Shown one piece after another: positions 26,381-35,319 of a DNA stretch of 64,000 nucleotides. The notes under the pieces are model-generated. The model saw only the letters and a list, made by a program, of their open reading frames with translations. It was not told the origin of the DNA and did not search any database. A program made the position numbers and the translations under genes. How positions within the stretch are numbered: the stretch's first letter is position 1; each line of letters starts with the position of its first letter. Origin of the DNA: Capilliphycus salinus (lineage in GTDB: Bacteria > Cyanobacteriota > Cyanobacteriia > Cyanobacteriales > Microcoleaceae); NCBI RefSeq assembly GCF_047276495.1, contig NZ_CP178543.1, positions 806,001 to 870,000 on the forward strand. Reading direction: 5' to 3'.

Positions 26381-27475
26381 TTAAGTTATCGGTAAACAAA
26401 AGCGGAATGTACTCCCTTTTCCGAGTTCACTTTCAACCTCTATTTTACCGCCTTGTAGTTCAACTAAACGCTTAGTAATTGCTAATCCTATTCCCGTTCC
26501 CCCCCACTGACGCGATCGCGATTTTTCCCCCCGCCAAAACCGCTCAAAAACATGGGGTAAATCCGCCTCAGAAATGCCAACCCCGGTATCAATAATCTCC
26601 ACCCAAACACAGTTTACATCTTGCCAAACTTTAATTGTAATCGAACCCGTTTCTGTATAACGAATCGCATTTCCTAAAAGATTAACTAAAATCTGTTCAG
26701 TGCGGTCTAAATCGGCAAAAACGGTTTGTAAATTAGACGGACAATCCAACTTTAAACTCGGCCCATCTTCCAACAATTGATCGCCAAAACGAGCAACTAA
26801 AGACTCTAAAATCGGACGTAAATGCAAAGGTTGAGGATTAATAACCAAATATCCCGCCTCTGCTTTCGAGAGTTCTTGTAAGTCATTTACTAACCGTTCT
26901 AAACGGCGAGTTTCTCGAATTAAACGATAATAAAGTTCATCAGAAGGTTCAATTCGACCCTCAGACATTTCCTCTAAATACCCTCGAACCACCGTTAAAG
27001 GCGTTCTTAATTCGTGAGTCATATCGCTAATTAATTCCCGACGTCGCTGTTCAATTCCTTCGATACTTTCAGCCATTCGGTTAAAGCTTAAACTCAGTTG
27101 ATTGAGTTCGGGAATTTCGCTTTTTACCATGCGTTCGTCTAGGTTTCCGGCGGCAAACTTTTGGGTAATTTCTCGCATTTGAGTGAGAGGTTGAGTGATG
27201 CGTTTAGCCAGCCAATAACTCAACGCACCCGCCGCAGTTGCACCCACACCAACCGACCATAAGGTACTGCGATTCCAAGTAATTTCAAATCCTCTAACCA
27301 GATAGGTTTTAACCGAACGAACATTAAAAAATTGGGTTTGTTCGAGGCGTTCGAGTTGTAAAACAAATAAGCGAGGAGAGTAGACTTTACTCATTAAAAT
27401 AAAACTCCCGAGTCCGACTCCCATCACTAACAAATGAGATAAAAGTAAACGCGATCGCAAGTTCAATTTAGCCAT
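26381..27475 (-). CDS. Two-component sensor histidine kinase
   Basis: A 364-residue membrane kinase. A first helix at about 11-28, a short extracytoplasmic loop of about 40 residues, and a second helix at about 70-90 are followed by HAMP (91-143), a HisKA dimerisation domain with the phospho-accepting His154 in DMTHELRTPLTVVRG, and HATPase_c with the N-box (NLLGNAIRY), G1 (DTGVGISE) and G2 (GGTGIGLAI). The small periplasmic loop gives no hint of the signal. The response-regulator gene lies 193 bp upstream on the same strand, so they are probably partners, although a repeat element has entered the gap between them. Confidence 0.95.
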   Translation of the reverse strand: MAKLNLRSRLLLSHLLVMGVGLGSFILMSKVYSPRLFVLQLERLEQTQFFNVRSVKTYLVRGFEITWNRSTLWSVGVGATAAGALSYWLAKRITQPLTQMREITQKFAAGNLDERMVKSEIPELNQLSLSFNRMAESIEGIEQRRRELISDMTHELRTPLTVVRGYLEEMSEGRIEPSDELYYRLIRETRRLERLVNDLQELSKAEAGYLVINPQPLHLRPILESLVARFGDQLLEDGPSLKLDCPSNLQTVFADLDRTEQILVNLLGNAIRYTETGSITIKVWQDVNCVWVEIIDTGVGISEADLPHVFERFWRGEKSRSRQWGGTGIGLAITKRLVELQGGKIEVESELGKGSTFRFCLPIT

Positions 27476-27572
27476 AATTAATTTTTACCATTGCCACCGA
27501 GTCAGGGCGGGTTGGGTTCAGTTTACAGTTTACAGTGAACACCTGATCAGTGATCAGCCAATAGACATCATC

Positions 27573-27635
27573 GGGGTGGGTTTATGTAGGTTGTTTTTGG
27601 GAAGACATAAATCTTTGCGGAACCCGCCCCTACAA
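27573..27635. repeat. GTAGGGGCGGGTT-family inverted repeat, copy 3
   Basis: GGGGTGGGTTTATGTAGG at the left and GGAACCCGCCCCTACAA at the right. The inside (GAAGACATAAATCTT) is nearly the same as in the copies at 48256 and 48358, which shows these three are recent relatives. It sits between the response-regulator and kinase genes. Confidence 0.8.
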
Positions 27636-27668
27636 CCGGGGTGACTGATAACTTTTGCCTATTCATCA

Positions 27669-28382
27669 TCACCTATCTATTGTTGCATCTTCAAATTTAT
27701 ATCCGGTTCCCACAACTGTTTTGATAAACTGAGGATGAGTCGGATCGGGTTCAATTTTTTTTCGCAGTCGGGCGATATGAGTATCGACAACTCGTTCATC
27801 GCCAAAAAAGTCATCTCCCCACAGTTTATCTATTAATTGAGTTCGGTTCCAAACCCGACCCGGATAACTCACAAAAGTCACCAGTAAATTAAATTCTAAA
27901 GGACTTAAATCTAAAGTTTCTGAAGTTTGAGAGTCTAATTGTCGGTAAGCCAAATGTTGATCGATATCAACGGTAAAATGGGCGGTGCGGTAAACTTGGC
28001 TTTGTCCCCCATGACGCAAACTCCGACGCAACAAAGCCCGCACCCTGGCGACCAACTCTCTGGGACTGAAGGGTTTAACCAGATAGTCATCAGCCCCCGT
28101 AGACAAACCAATCACCCGATCAATTTCTTCTCCTCTGGCTGTCAGCATCAGGATATAAGGGTCTTTGGCGCCCGGTTGTTGGCGAATACGGGCGCAGACT
28201 TCTAAGCCATCAAGACCGGGAAGCATCAGATCAAGCACGATCAGGTCTGGCTGCTGGCTTTGAAACCATTCTAACGCCGCCCAACCGTCTCGGGCGGTTT
28301 CGCAGGAAAATCCTTCATTTTCTAATGTTTGTTGGATGAGTTGGGCTATTTCCCCGTCATCCTCCACAATCAGAATTTTCAT
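27669..28382 (-). CDS. OmpR-family response regulator
   Basis: A 237-residue regulator. The receiver domain (1-120) has acidic pocket residues Glu7-Asp8-Asp9, the phosphorylation site Asp51 (LIVLDLMLPGLDG) and VKPFSPRELVARV. A winged-helix DNA-binding domain follows (about 140-233), with VWNRTQLIDKLWG and VDTHIARLRKKI. Target genes are unknown. It is upstream of the histidine kinase gene at 26381-27475 and read in the same direction. I cannot match it to a named cyanobacterial regulator with confidence. Confidence 0.95.
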   Translation of the reverse strand: MKILIVEDDGEIAQLIQQTLENEGFSCETARDGWAALEWFQSQQPDLIVLDLMLPGLDGLEVCARIRQQPGAKDPYILMLTARGEEIDRVIGLSTGADDYLVKPFSPRELVARVRALLRRSLRHGGQSQVYRTAHFTVDIDQHLAYRQLDSQTSETLDLSPLEFNLLVTFVSYPGRVWNRTQLIDKLWGDDFFGDERVVDTHIARLRKKIEPDPTHPQFIKTVVGTGYKFEDATIDR

Positions 28383-29201
28383 CAGATTTGTTCAATTGAG
28401 AGTTAAAAATATTCTATCCAAAGATAGAGCCATGAGCGTGAAAAACCCTTCAATTCGACGATCGTGATCGGTCTATCCCCCTCAGTAAGTTGAAGTCTAA
28501 ATCCACTGCGATGATGTTACTGGTTTTTGTAACAACAGAGGCAGTCAAATCAACTATTTTGCTGTAGAGTCCTATTGTCGCCTAGTGTAAATCCCATCAA
28601 CTGGCTTTCTGGAGATCATTAAGATAAAACTTAACATTTTGGAGGTTGAGATCAATTATTTTCACCCAGGAAGTCGTTCAAATCAAACCCAACAGCTTTA
28701 CATAACGCCCTCTGATGTAAAGTAATGTTTTCTAGGTAACAATTTTATTGTAAAGATTTCATCAAGCTCCGATCACATGAGTTGCTGTTCCCGAATTTTT
28801 TGTATTAATATTTTGTTTGTTCAGTTTCATAATTAGTCTCTCGAATTGAAAAAAACCAGTCATAGAAAACTGGGCAAACTGTAGTTAGCCTAGTAATAGA
28901 ATGAGAGAATTCTAATCAATTCAGACTTGTTAAAGTCGATTAGCCTCGTGAATTGGATTGAAAGCTTGTTCAATCTAAGTCAATGATGATCCTGATTTTA
29001 TTAAACTTCAGGAATTGATCATCTCTACGGCGTAGGTTATTAATAATAGATTCTATTGACAGAAAAAATCTTTGTCAAGGAATCTGTGCTTTCAGCCTGA
29101 AATTGTCAATTCAATTGAAATCAGAAGTCAGTTGCAGTACGTGCAGCCTGAATGCTTGTTTTTTTCGCGGTCAACATCTACCGAATTCTCAGAATTAACC
29201 T
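28383..29201. other. Long intergenic region, about 820 bp
   Basis: No supported coding sequence. It contains several short inverted repeats, including one around CTTTACAT...ATGTAAAG near 28697-28724, and is divergent-promoter space for the response regulator (left) and the 29202 gene (right). A small RNA could be hidden here, but I see no hairpin with a T-run that would end it. Confidence 0.45.
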
Positions 29202-29552
29202 ATGAAAACTCAGAACATTTATTCTCAACTCGCCGAAACTGTTAAAACCCAATCCGCCTTATCTGCAACTTGGACTACCCTAACAAAAACCGAAGTTAGT
29301 TTTTCGTCCAAACTAGATTGGAAAGAACAAGATCATGCTTGTCAAGCCACTTATACCGACGAATTAGGGACAGTTGAACTTCAGATTCAAAAGGAAACTC
29401 CAAACAAATTTCAGGGTATTGATTGCTATCGCGTTAGCTATCAATATCGTTCACCTGAAGGCGATTTAATTGCTCAAGGCACTTGGGAACCTTCAGAAAC
29501 GATTGCTCAAGCCAAACAACTCGCCGAGTACCAGTTGCGACAATTTTTATAA
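29202..29552 (+). CDS. Conserved-looking hypothetical protein, 116 residues
   Basis: I do not recognise the family. The protein is soluble, with no signal or membrane segment, and predicted mixed structure: a helix (QLAETVKTQSALSATWTTL), beta strands with alternating pattern (ELGTVELQIQKE, YRVSYQYRSP) and a C-terminal helix (AQAKQLAEYQLRQFL). Codon use is like the neighbours, and it ends close to the convergent pentapeptide gene. No strong ribosome site precedes the ATG. Confidence 0.6.
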   Translation: MKTQNIYSQLAETVKTQSALSATWTTLTKTEVSFSSKLDWKEQDHACQATYTDELGTVELQIQKETPNKFQGIDCYRVSYQYRSPEGDLIAQGTWEPSETIAQAKQLAEYQLRQFL

Positions 29553-29654
29553 TTGAATTTCGCCTGTTATTCGCCCGTCAAAAACTTGACAATTTTCTTC
29601 GCAATTTTCTGGGGTTCTACTTTTCTCTATTCAATTGAAGACTCTCAAAATCAA

Positions 29655-30308
29655 CTAAAATTCAATTCGAGGAGGAATAGGAATTGTTACATCCGGTTCT
29701 GGGTTTTGATTACCTTCGAGAGGCTCAAAAACTTCATTGAGATACTCTCGGGTATATTCAAACTCCTCCGGTTCTGCTCCTCCCACCGGAAAAGTCAGAC
29801 GAGAATCTTCAGTCCCAATACTTAACTGCTCCTGCTCTCCGAGTTCTGCGGCCGAACCCATTGGGGACAACTGAGCTTCTGCGAGAGATTGTACCAAAAA
29901 GCTTGCACCATTTAGATCCGCTCCGATCAGGTTGGTTCCCTCCAGTTGAGCCTGAATTAAGTTCGCATTTGTTAAATTGGCGAAAGTCAGGTTAGCGTCG
30001 TCTAACTCGGCACTATTTAAAAATGCACCCCGCAAATTTGCTTCCTTGAGGTTGGCACCTTTGAGATCGGCTCCCTCTAAATTGGTGTATGCTAGATTCG
30101 CCCCCGCCAGATCGGCTTCTCTCAAGTCCGCTCCGATCAAGTGACGTTTGCTCAGATCTGCTCCCCGCAGATCGCATCCCGGACAAGCACCCGTTTGAAT
30201 TAATTGTTCAACATGAGCCGGGTTTTGGGCTTGAACCGAAGTTGATACACCAACGGAAAATAAAACTGTACTGGCGGCGACCAGTGTGGCTTTGGAGAAG
30301 ATACTCAT
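29655..30308 (-). CDS. Exported pentapeptide-repeat protein
   Basis: A 217-residue protein with a signal peptide (MSIFSKATLVAASTVLFSVG..., cleavage probably after VQA) and then CPGCDLRGADLSK followed by about fifteen A(D/N)Lxx repeats (residues about 35-140), the right-handed quadrilateral beta-helix of pentapeptide proteins. The C-terminal 75 residues are acidic and non-repetitive. The start at 30308 is chosen because GGGAGGA lies about 9 bases upstream and the signal peptide begins there; the frame is open a further eight codons to 30332. Probably periplasmic or thylakoid-lumenal. Function unknown. Confidence 0.85.
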   Translation of the reverse strand: MSIFSKATLVAASTVLFSVGVSTSVQAQNPAHVEQLIQTGACPGCDLRGADLSKRHLIGADLREADLAGANLAYTNLEGADLKGANLKEANLRGAFLNSAELDDANLTFANLTNANLIQAQLEGTNLIGADLNGASFLVQSLAEAQLSPMGSAAELGEQEQLSIGTEDSRLTFPVGGAEPEEFEYTREYLNEVFEPLEGNQNPEPDVTIPIPPRIEF

Positions 30309-30460
30309 TGTTCGATGTCCTCCCGATGTCATCTAAAAATAGAGATGATTTTGATCTCTATCTACTTCTAGAATAAGCGATATTTCGGAAGATGACTTCC
30401 TCCAACGGAAGGATATTCTTCGGAAAGATTGATTTTTATCTAGTTTACCTCTAACAAAAG

Positions 30461-31165
30461 ATGCTTTTTCGCCAACTTTTTGACCCCAATTCCAGTACCT
30501 ACACCTATTTAATTGCCGATCTCACTCTTAAACAAGCCGTCCTGGTTGACCCGGTTTTAGAACGGGTTGAACGAGATTTTAAATTATTACAAGAATTGGA
30601 CTTGACTTTACAATTTTGTTTGGAAACTCACATTCACGCCGATCATATTACCGGAACCGGTAAACTTCGAGAATTAACCGGGTGTTTGGGTGGAGTTCCC
30701 CAAGGGTGTTTGGCCGACTGTGCGGATTTTTATTTATCCGATGGTGACGTTTTATCGGTCGGAAGCCTTAAATTTGAAGCGATATCAACTCCCGGTCATA
30801 CCAATAGTCATCACGCTTATTTGATTAATAACCAACGGGTTTTAACGGGCGATGCTTTGTTTATTCGCGGCTGCGGACGGACAGATTTGCAAGGCGGCGA
30901 TCCTGGTTTATTATATGATGGTGTTACCAAAAGATTGTTTATTTTACCCGAGGAAACTTTAGTTTATCCCGCTCACGATTATCAAGGACAAACTGTTTCA
31001 ACTATTGGCGAAGAAAAGCGTTTTAATTCTCGTTTTGTCGGACGCGATCGCCAAGCATTTATAGAACTAATGACCGAACTTAATCTTCCTTATCCAAAAA
31101 AAATGATGGAAGCGGTTCCGGCTAATCAACATTGTGGCAAAATATTATCTAAACTCACTCTATAA
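30461..31165 (+). CDS. MBL-fold hydrolase, ETHE1/persulfide-dioxygenase-like
   Basis: A 234-residue metallo-beta-lactamase-fold protein. The metal site THIHADHITG (HxHxDH) is intact, followed by STPGHTNSHHAYL, LTGDALFIRGCGRTDLQGG and YPAHDYQGQ. The RGCGRTDxQ signature is typical of the ETHE1 persulfide dioxygenase group, which oxidises glutathione persulfide, rather than of glyoxalase II. It is a cytoplasmic enzyme. No rhodanese or sulfur gene is adjacent, so sulfide detoxification is inferred from family only. Confidence 0.85.
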   Translation: MLFRQLFDPNSSTYTYLIADLTLKQAVLVDPVLERVERDFKLLQELDLTLQFCLETHIHADHITGTGKLRELTGCLGGVPQGCLADCADFYLSDGDVLSVGSLKFEAISTPGHTNSHHAYLINNQRVLTGDALFIRGCGRTDLQGGDPGLLYDGVTKRLFILPEETLVYPAHDYQGQTVSTIGEEKRFNSRFVGRDRQAFIELMTELNLPYPKKMMEAVPANQHCGKILSKLTL

Positions 31166-31212
31166 TCAGAAACCGGGTTTTTCAAATAGACATTATACCC
31201 GTCTCCCCAACT

Positions 31213-31272
31213 GTAGGAGCGGGTTAAAATCAACTTATCTATTTTAGAAATAACTTCCCCAAACCCGCCCCC
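31213..31272. repeat. GTAGGGGCGGGTT-family inverted repeat, copy 4
   Basis: GTAGGAGCGGGTT at the left and AAACCCGCCCC at the right, about 60 bp, between the MBL hydrolase and HAD genes. A lone GAAACCGGGTTTTTC piece of the other repeat type lies just left, near 31169-31183. Confidence 0.75.
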
Positions 31273-31403
31273 CAATACCAAAATTATAACCCGTAGCAAT
31301 TGTTAAAAAAAGCTTTGCATTCGCCAACTTGAGAACAAAATAGACTTTAATTTGATCAAAAGCCTAAAACTGTTAAACTCCGGCTCTAATTTGTGATTGT
31401 TCA

Positions 31404-32129
31404 ATGGCGACAATTCAATTGGTTGTTTTTGACATGGCAGGAACAACCGTTAAAGATAACAACGAAGTTCAAGACTGTTTTTTTCAAGCCGCAAAAAGTA
31501 CGGGCTTAAATACAGACTACGAACGCATCAATTCCATGATGGGATGGTCAAAAAAGTTAGTCTTTCAAACCCTATGGGCTGAACAAATTGGCTCAGAAAA
31601 TCCCAATTATTCCGAAAAAGTCGAAGGTTCCTATAGCGAATTCAAAAACCTCTTAGAAAATCATTATTTAACTCAGCCCGTTGAACCAACAGAGGGATGT
31701 TTAGAATTATTCAACTGGTTAACAAAAAATCAAATAAAAATCGCTTTAAACACCGGATTTTATCGAAAAGTTACCAATATTATATTACAGCGATTGGGTT
31801 GGAATAAAGGATTAAACTCTAACTATATTGGCTCAGAAAATTCTATCATTCAAGTTTCAGTAACACCCGATGAAATTTATAATAACGAAGGTCGTCCCGC
31901 CCCTTACATGATACAAAAAGCCATGTACAAACTCGGAATAAAAGACTCAAAAAAAGTCGTACATATTGGCGATACGCCCGTTGATTTGCAAGCGGGAATA
32001 AATGCCAATTGTTTGTTATCCCTAGCCGTAACCAATGGTAGCCATAGCCGAGAACAATTACAACAATACCTCAACGATGGTTTACTCAACGCTTTAATCG
32101 AACTGAAAAACATCATCATTCATTTATAA
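31404..32129 (+). CDS. Phosphonatase-like HAD hydrolase
   Basis: A 241-residue HAD enzyme close to PhnX (phosphonoacetaldehyde hydrolase). Motif I is VFDMAGTT, the DxAGT form that marks phosphonatases, with the nucleophile Asp10 and Ala12 in place of the usual second Asp. The cap domain has MGWSKK, where Lys50 falls at the place of the Schiff-base lysine of PhnX (M-G-x-x-K). NTGFYRKV and GRPAPYMI (Arg in place of the usual Lys) precede the metal motif GDTPVD. It likely cleaves a C-P bond in a phosphono-aldehyde. The HpnW-like oxidoreductase gene about 700 bp downstream supports this. The exact substrate is not shown. Confidence 0.85.
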   Translation: MATIQLVVFDMAGTTVKDNNEVQDCFFQAAKSTGLNTDYERINSMMGWSKKLVFQTLWAEQIGSENPNYSEKVEGSYSEFKNLLENHYLTQPVEPTEGCLELFNWLTKNQIKIALNTGFYRKVTNIILQRLGWNKGLNSNYIGSENSIIQVSVTPDEIYNNEGRPAPYMIQKAMYKLGIKDSKKVVHIGDTPVDLQAGINANCLLSLAVTNGSHSREQLQQYLNDGLLNALIELKNIIIHL

Positions 32130-32336
32130 ACTCTCAATAATCAAATCCGGTTCTATAATCAACGAATAACAGACACCTGACCAGTTATCACCTGACCAGT
32201 GAACAGGTTTCCGTCGAACCACGCTACTCCGAACACCGAATAGCAGATCCTTGACTATTGATCGGCAGATGATTTATAATTGAGTTATAAAGTTGTCAAA
32301 ACTATTGCGATTTCCAAATAGTCCAAAAGGAGTCCA

Positions 32337-32756
32337 ATGATTGTAGGTACCACAGAAGCAGCCCAAATTTTAGAAATCTCTACCGCTCGACTGCGAGTTC
32401 TCCTGAGCGAAGGCCGAGTCCAAGGTGCTTATAAGACCGGGAAGATGTGGCTAATTCCTCTGGTTAAGGGCAAACCCATTATTAAACGAGGAACAAGAGG
32501 CCCCGCTCCCCGTTGGCGCAATCCCAAAAAGCCTGCAACAACCATTATTCACGTTAACTCTCATAGAATTCGGCAAAATCAAAAACAACAGCAACAACTT
32601 CCCGTGATTACCGTCAAGAAGGGTCAGACCAATACTTACGGGCATATTGTCGAAATACCGGGAGGATGTCGTGTCGTCTATAGTCCCGATAATCCGCTCG
32701 GTTGTGGTGCGAGGGTTTGGATTGAAACCCTAAACAAAGTCAAGATTATCTGTTAG
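32337..32756 (+). CDS. Excisionase-type helix-turn-helix protein
   Basis: A 139-residue protein whose N-terminus (GTTEAAQILEISTARLRVLL, then GKMWLIPLVKG) matches the excisionase/MerR-like HTH found in Xis proteins and small regulators. Residues 50-95 are basic and poorly structured, with QNQKQQQQL. The C-terminus ends in a compact part with PGGCRVVYSPDNPLGCGARV. The ATG at 32337 is fixed by AAAGGAG four bases upstream. It stands between two genes expected to work together in phosphonate use, either as a regulator of them or as a later arrival. There is no integrase nearby, so it is not part of a recognisable mobile element. Confidence 0.75.
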   Translation: MIVGTTEAAQILEISTARLRVLLSEGRVQGAYKTGKMWLIPLVKGKPIIKRGTRGPAPRWRNPKKPATTIIHVNSHRIRQNQKQQQQLPVITVKKGQTNTYGHIVEIPGGCRVVYSPDNPLGCGARVWIETLNKVKIIC

Positions 32757-32826
32757 TCAAAATCTCCCGATCACCCCACACTTTTATAATGGGTATTCAA
32801 CCGGACTTGATATAAACTTTAAAATT

Positions 32827-33960
32827 ATGGCTGAAATTATATCAACAGAAGTGGCAATTGTCGGGGCGGGAATCGTCGGTTTAGCCCATGCTTTAGCCGC
32901 AGCCAAACGAGGATTAAACGTTACCGTTTTTGAACGCAATCAACAAGCAGTCGGGGCTTCTATTCGCAATTTTGGTATGATTTGGCCGATCGGTCAACCC
33001 CAAGGTTTGCTATTTAATCGAGCGTTAAAATCAAGAGAAATATGGCTAGAAATTGCCCAAAAAGCCGGCTTTCATACGGATAGTTGCGGTTCCCTTCATA
33101 CGGCTTATCGTCGGGATGAATTAGCAGTTTTAGAAGAATTTATCGCCACAACCGGAAAACAAATTGATTCGGTGGCTTTATTAACTCCAAAACAAGCCAG
33201 TCAAAAAAGTTCAGCCCTAAAAACAGAAGGGTTACTCGCGACGTTGTGGAGTACAACCGAAGTTATTGTTGACCCCCGAGAAGCGATCGCCAAAATTCCG
33301 GCGTATTTATCGGCCGAATATGGGGTAAAATTTGTATGGGGAACCGCAGTCACCGAGATTAATTCTCCTCAGTTGATCGCGGGAGGAAAAACCTGGAAAG
33401 CCGATCAAATTTTTGTCTGTAGCGGGAGAGATTTTGAAACCCTTTATCCCGATATTTATGGCAAAAGTGGGATGACAAAAGTTAAACTACAAATGATGCG
33501 AACCCCTCCCCAACCGAATCAATTTAAAATTGGGACTTCCCTGTGCGGAGGGTTAACGTTAACCCATTATTCCGGCTTTTCTCACTGTCAGTCTCTCAGC
33601 ACTTTAAAAAATAGAATTCAAGCGGAAACGCCCTATTTTCCAAAATGGGGAATTCATGTGATGGTTTCCCAAAATTCTCAAGGGGAATTAACCATTGGAG
33701 ACTCTCACGAATACGGTTTAACTCCCGATCCCTTTAACAAAGCGGAAATTAATCGCTATATTCTCGACTATCTCCAAACCTTTGTACAAGTTCCCTCATT
33801 AGAAATTGCAGAAACTTGGAATGGAGTCTATGCGAAAATCCCCGGAAAAACAGAATTCATCGCCCAACCCGAAACAGGCGTTACTCTGGTTAACGCTTTA
33901 AGCGGGGCGGGAATGACCCTTTCTTTTGGTTTGGCCGAGGAAGTCTTTGCTTCGGTTTAA
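32827..33960 (+). CDS. FAD-dependent oxidoreductase, HpnW-like (aminophosphonate-associated)
   Basis: A 377-residue DAO-family amine oxidase. The FAD fold VAIVGAGIVGLAHALAAAKR is at residues 6-25, RNFGMIWPIGQPQG at about 44-60 is typical of the family, and the C-terminus has LVNALSGAGMTLSFGLAEEV. I recall this group (TIGR-named HpnW) as being encoded next to phosphonatase-like HADs and proposed to oxidise an aminophosphonate to the matching aldehyde, which the HAD then splits. Here the HAD is about 700 bp upstream with one HTH gene in between. It ends 6 bp before the convergent clpX stop. Confidence 0.8.
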   Translation: MAEIISTEVAIVGAGIVGLAHALAAAKRGLNVTVFERNQQAVGASIRNFGMIWPIGQPQGLLFNRALKSREIWLEIAQKAGFHTDSCGSLHTAYRRDELAVLEEFIATTGKQIDSVALLTPKQASQKSSALKTEGLLATLWSTTEVIVDPREAIAKIPAYLSAEYGVKFVWGTAVTEINSPQLIAGGKTWKADQIFVCSGRDFETLYPDIYGKSGMTKVKLQMMRTPPQPNQFKIGTSLCGGLTLTHYSGFSHCQSLSTLKNRIQAETPYFPKWGIHVMVSQNSQGELTIGDSHEYGLTPDPFNKAEINRYILDYLQTFVQVPSLEIAETWNGVYAKIPGKTEFIAQPETGVTLVNALSGAGMTLSFGLAEEVFASV

Positions 33961-33966
33961 ACTCCT

Positions 33967-35307
33967 TTAAGCCGACTCTGGCTTCGGTAGCGAAGACGGA
34001 TGAACCAACAACTCCGCCGTCGATCGCTTCTCAACCATTTCTTTTGTCACCTGACATCGTTTTACATCCTTGCGGGAGGGTAACTCGTACATGACATCAA
34101 GCATCAATTCCTCAACAATACCCCGCAACGCCCTCGCACCGGTTTTGCGACGAAAAGCTTCTTGGGCGATCGCTTTAATCGCATCTTCCTCAAATTCTAG
34201 CTGCACGTTATCCATTCGCAGCAATTTCTGGTATTGTTTAACTAAAGCGCTGCGGGGTTCGGTGAGAATCGCCATCAACGTCTTTTCATCCAACGGATCG
34301 AGTACGGCAACCATCGGAATTCGGCCAATTAACTCGGGAATTAACCCAAACTTGACCAAATCATCGGGTTCCATTTTCTTCAAGGTATCAGCCGACTGTT
34401 TTTCTTTGGCTTGTTCTTTTTCACCTTGAATAAAGCCCATTGACTTTTTGCCCGTTCTCTGCTCAATAATTCGGTCTAGACCGACAAAAGCACCCCCGCA
34501 GACAAACAGAATATTGCTGGTATCAATTTGGATGCAGTCTTGGTAGGGGTGTTTGCGTCCACCCTGGGGCGGAACGTTGGCCACCGTCCCTTCTAGCATT
34601 TTCAGCAAAGCCTGTTGAACGCCTTCTCCCGAGACATCTCGGGTAATGGAGGGATTTTCGCTCTTGCGGGCAATTTTATCGATTTCGTCAATATAGACAA
34701 TTCCCCGTTGGGCTTCTTCGACATCAAAATCGGCAACTTGTAACAATCGCAACAGAATATTTTCCACATCTTCCCCCACATAACCCGCTTCCGTGAGGGT
34801 CGTCGCATCCGCCACCGCAAAGGGAACATCCAACATCTTGGCCAGAGTTTCCGCTAACAGGGTTTTGCCGCTTCCGGTTGGCCCAATTAACAAAATATTG
34901 GACTTTTGCAACTCAATATTATCTTCTGCGGCTTGGCGGGTTTTCCCTTGAATAAACCCCAGCCGTTTGTAGTGGTTGTAAACCGCCACCGAAAGAACTT
35001 TTTTGGCTTCATCTTGACCGATCACATGATTGTCAAGATAGGATTTAATTTCCACCGGTTTGGGAACTTGGTTGAGCGCCACCCGACTGGGACGAGGACG
35101 CCGTTTCGGGGGAGGAGCCGCTTGGGGACGGGGTGGAGGCGGGGGAGAGGTAGGATTGGAGTCAAACAACTCCTCATCTAAAATCTCATTGCATAACTCC
35201 ACGCATTCATCGCAGATATAGACCCCAGGCCCCGCTATCAACTTCCGAACCTGCTCTTGGGATTTTCCGCAAAAGGAACATTTTAGATGGGAGTCGTATT
35301 TGGACAT
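33967..35307 (-). CDS. clpX: ATP-dependent unfoldase ClpX
   Basis: A 446-residue AAA+ unfoldase that feeds proteins into ClpP. The N-terminal zinc-binding domain has two Cys pairs (CSFCGKSQ and CDECVELC). A Pro/Arg-rich linker (SPPPPPRPQAAPPPKRRPRP) follows, longer than in E. coli. Then come Walker A GPTGSGKT, Walker B IVYIDEIDKIA, the pore motif GYVGEDVE, and sensor-2 GARALRGI. It is 12 bp downstream of clpP, with which it is surely co-transcribed, and trigger factor is further upstream. Confidence 0.98.
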   Translation of the reverse strand: MSKYDSHLKCSFCGKSQEQVRKLIAGPGVYICDECVELCNEILDEELFDSNPTSPPPPPRPQAAPPPKRRPRPSRVALNQVPKPVEIKSYLDNHVIGQDEAKKVLSVAVYNHYKRLGFIQGKTRQAAEDNIELQKSNILLIGPTGSGKTLLAETLAKMLDVPFAVADATTLTEAGYVGEDVENILLRLLQVADFDVEEAQRGIVYIDEIDKIARKSENPSITRDVSGEGVQQALLKMLEGTVANVPPQGGRKHPYQDCIQIDTSNILFVCGGAFVGLDRIIEQRTGKKSMGFIQGEKEQAKEKQSADTLKKMEPDDLVKFGLIPELIGRIPMVAVLDPLDEKTLMAILTEPRSALVKQYQKLLRMDNVQLEFEEDAIKAIAQEAFRRKTGARALRGIVEELMLDVMYELPSRKDVKRCQVTKEMVEKRSTAELLVHPSSLPKPESA

Positions 35308-35319
35308 AGTTGCCTCGTC

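Noticed and set aside
32337..32756. Remnant of an integrative element
   Set aside because: Only an excisionase-type HTH is present. No integrase, attachment repeats or phage genes were found around it.
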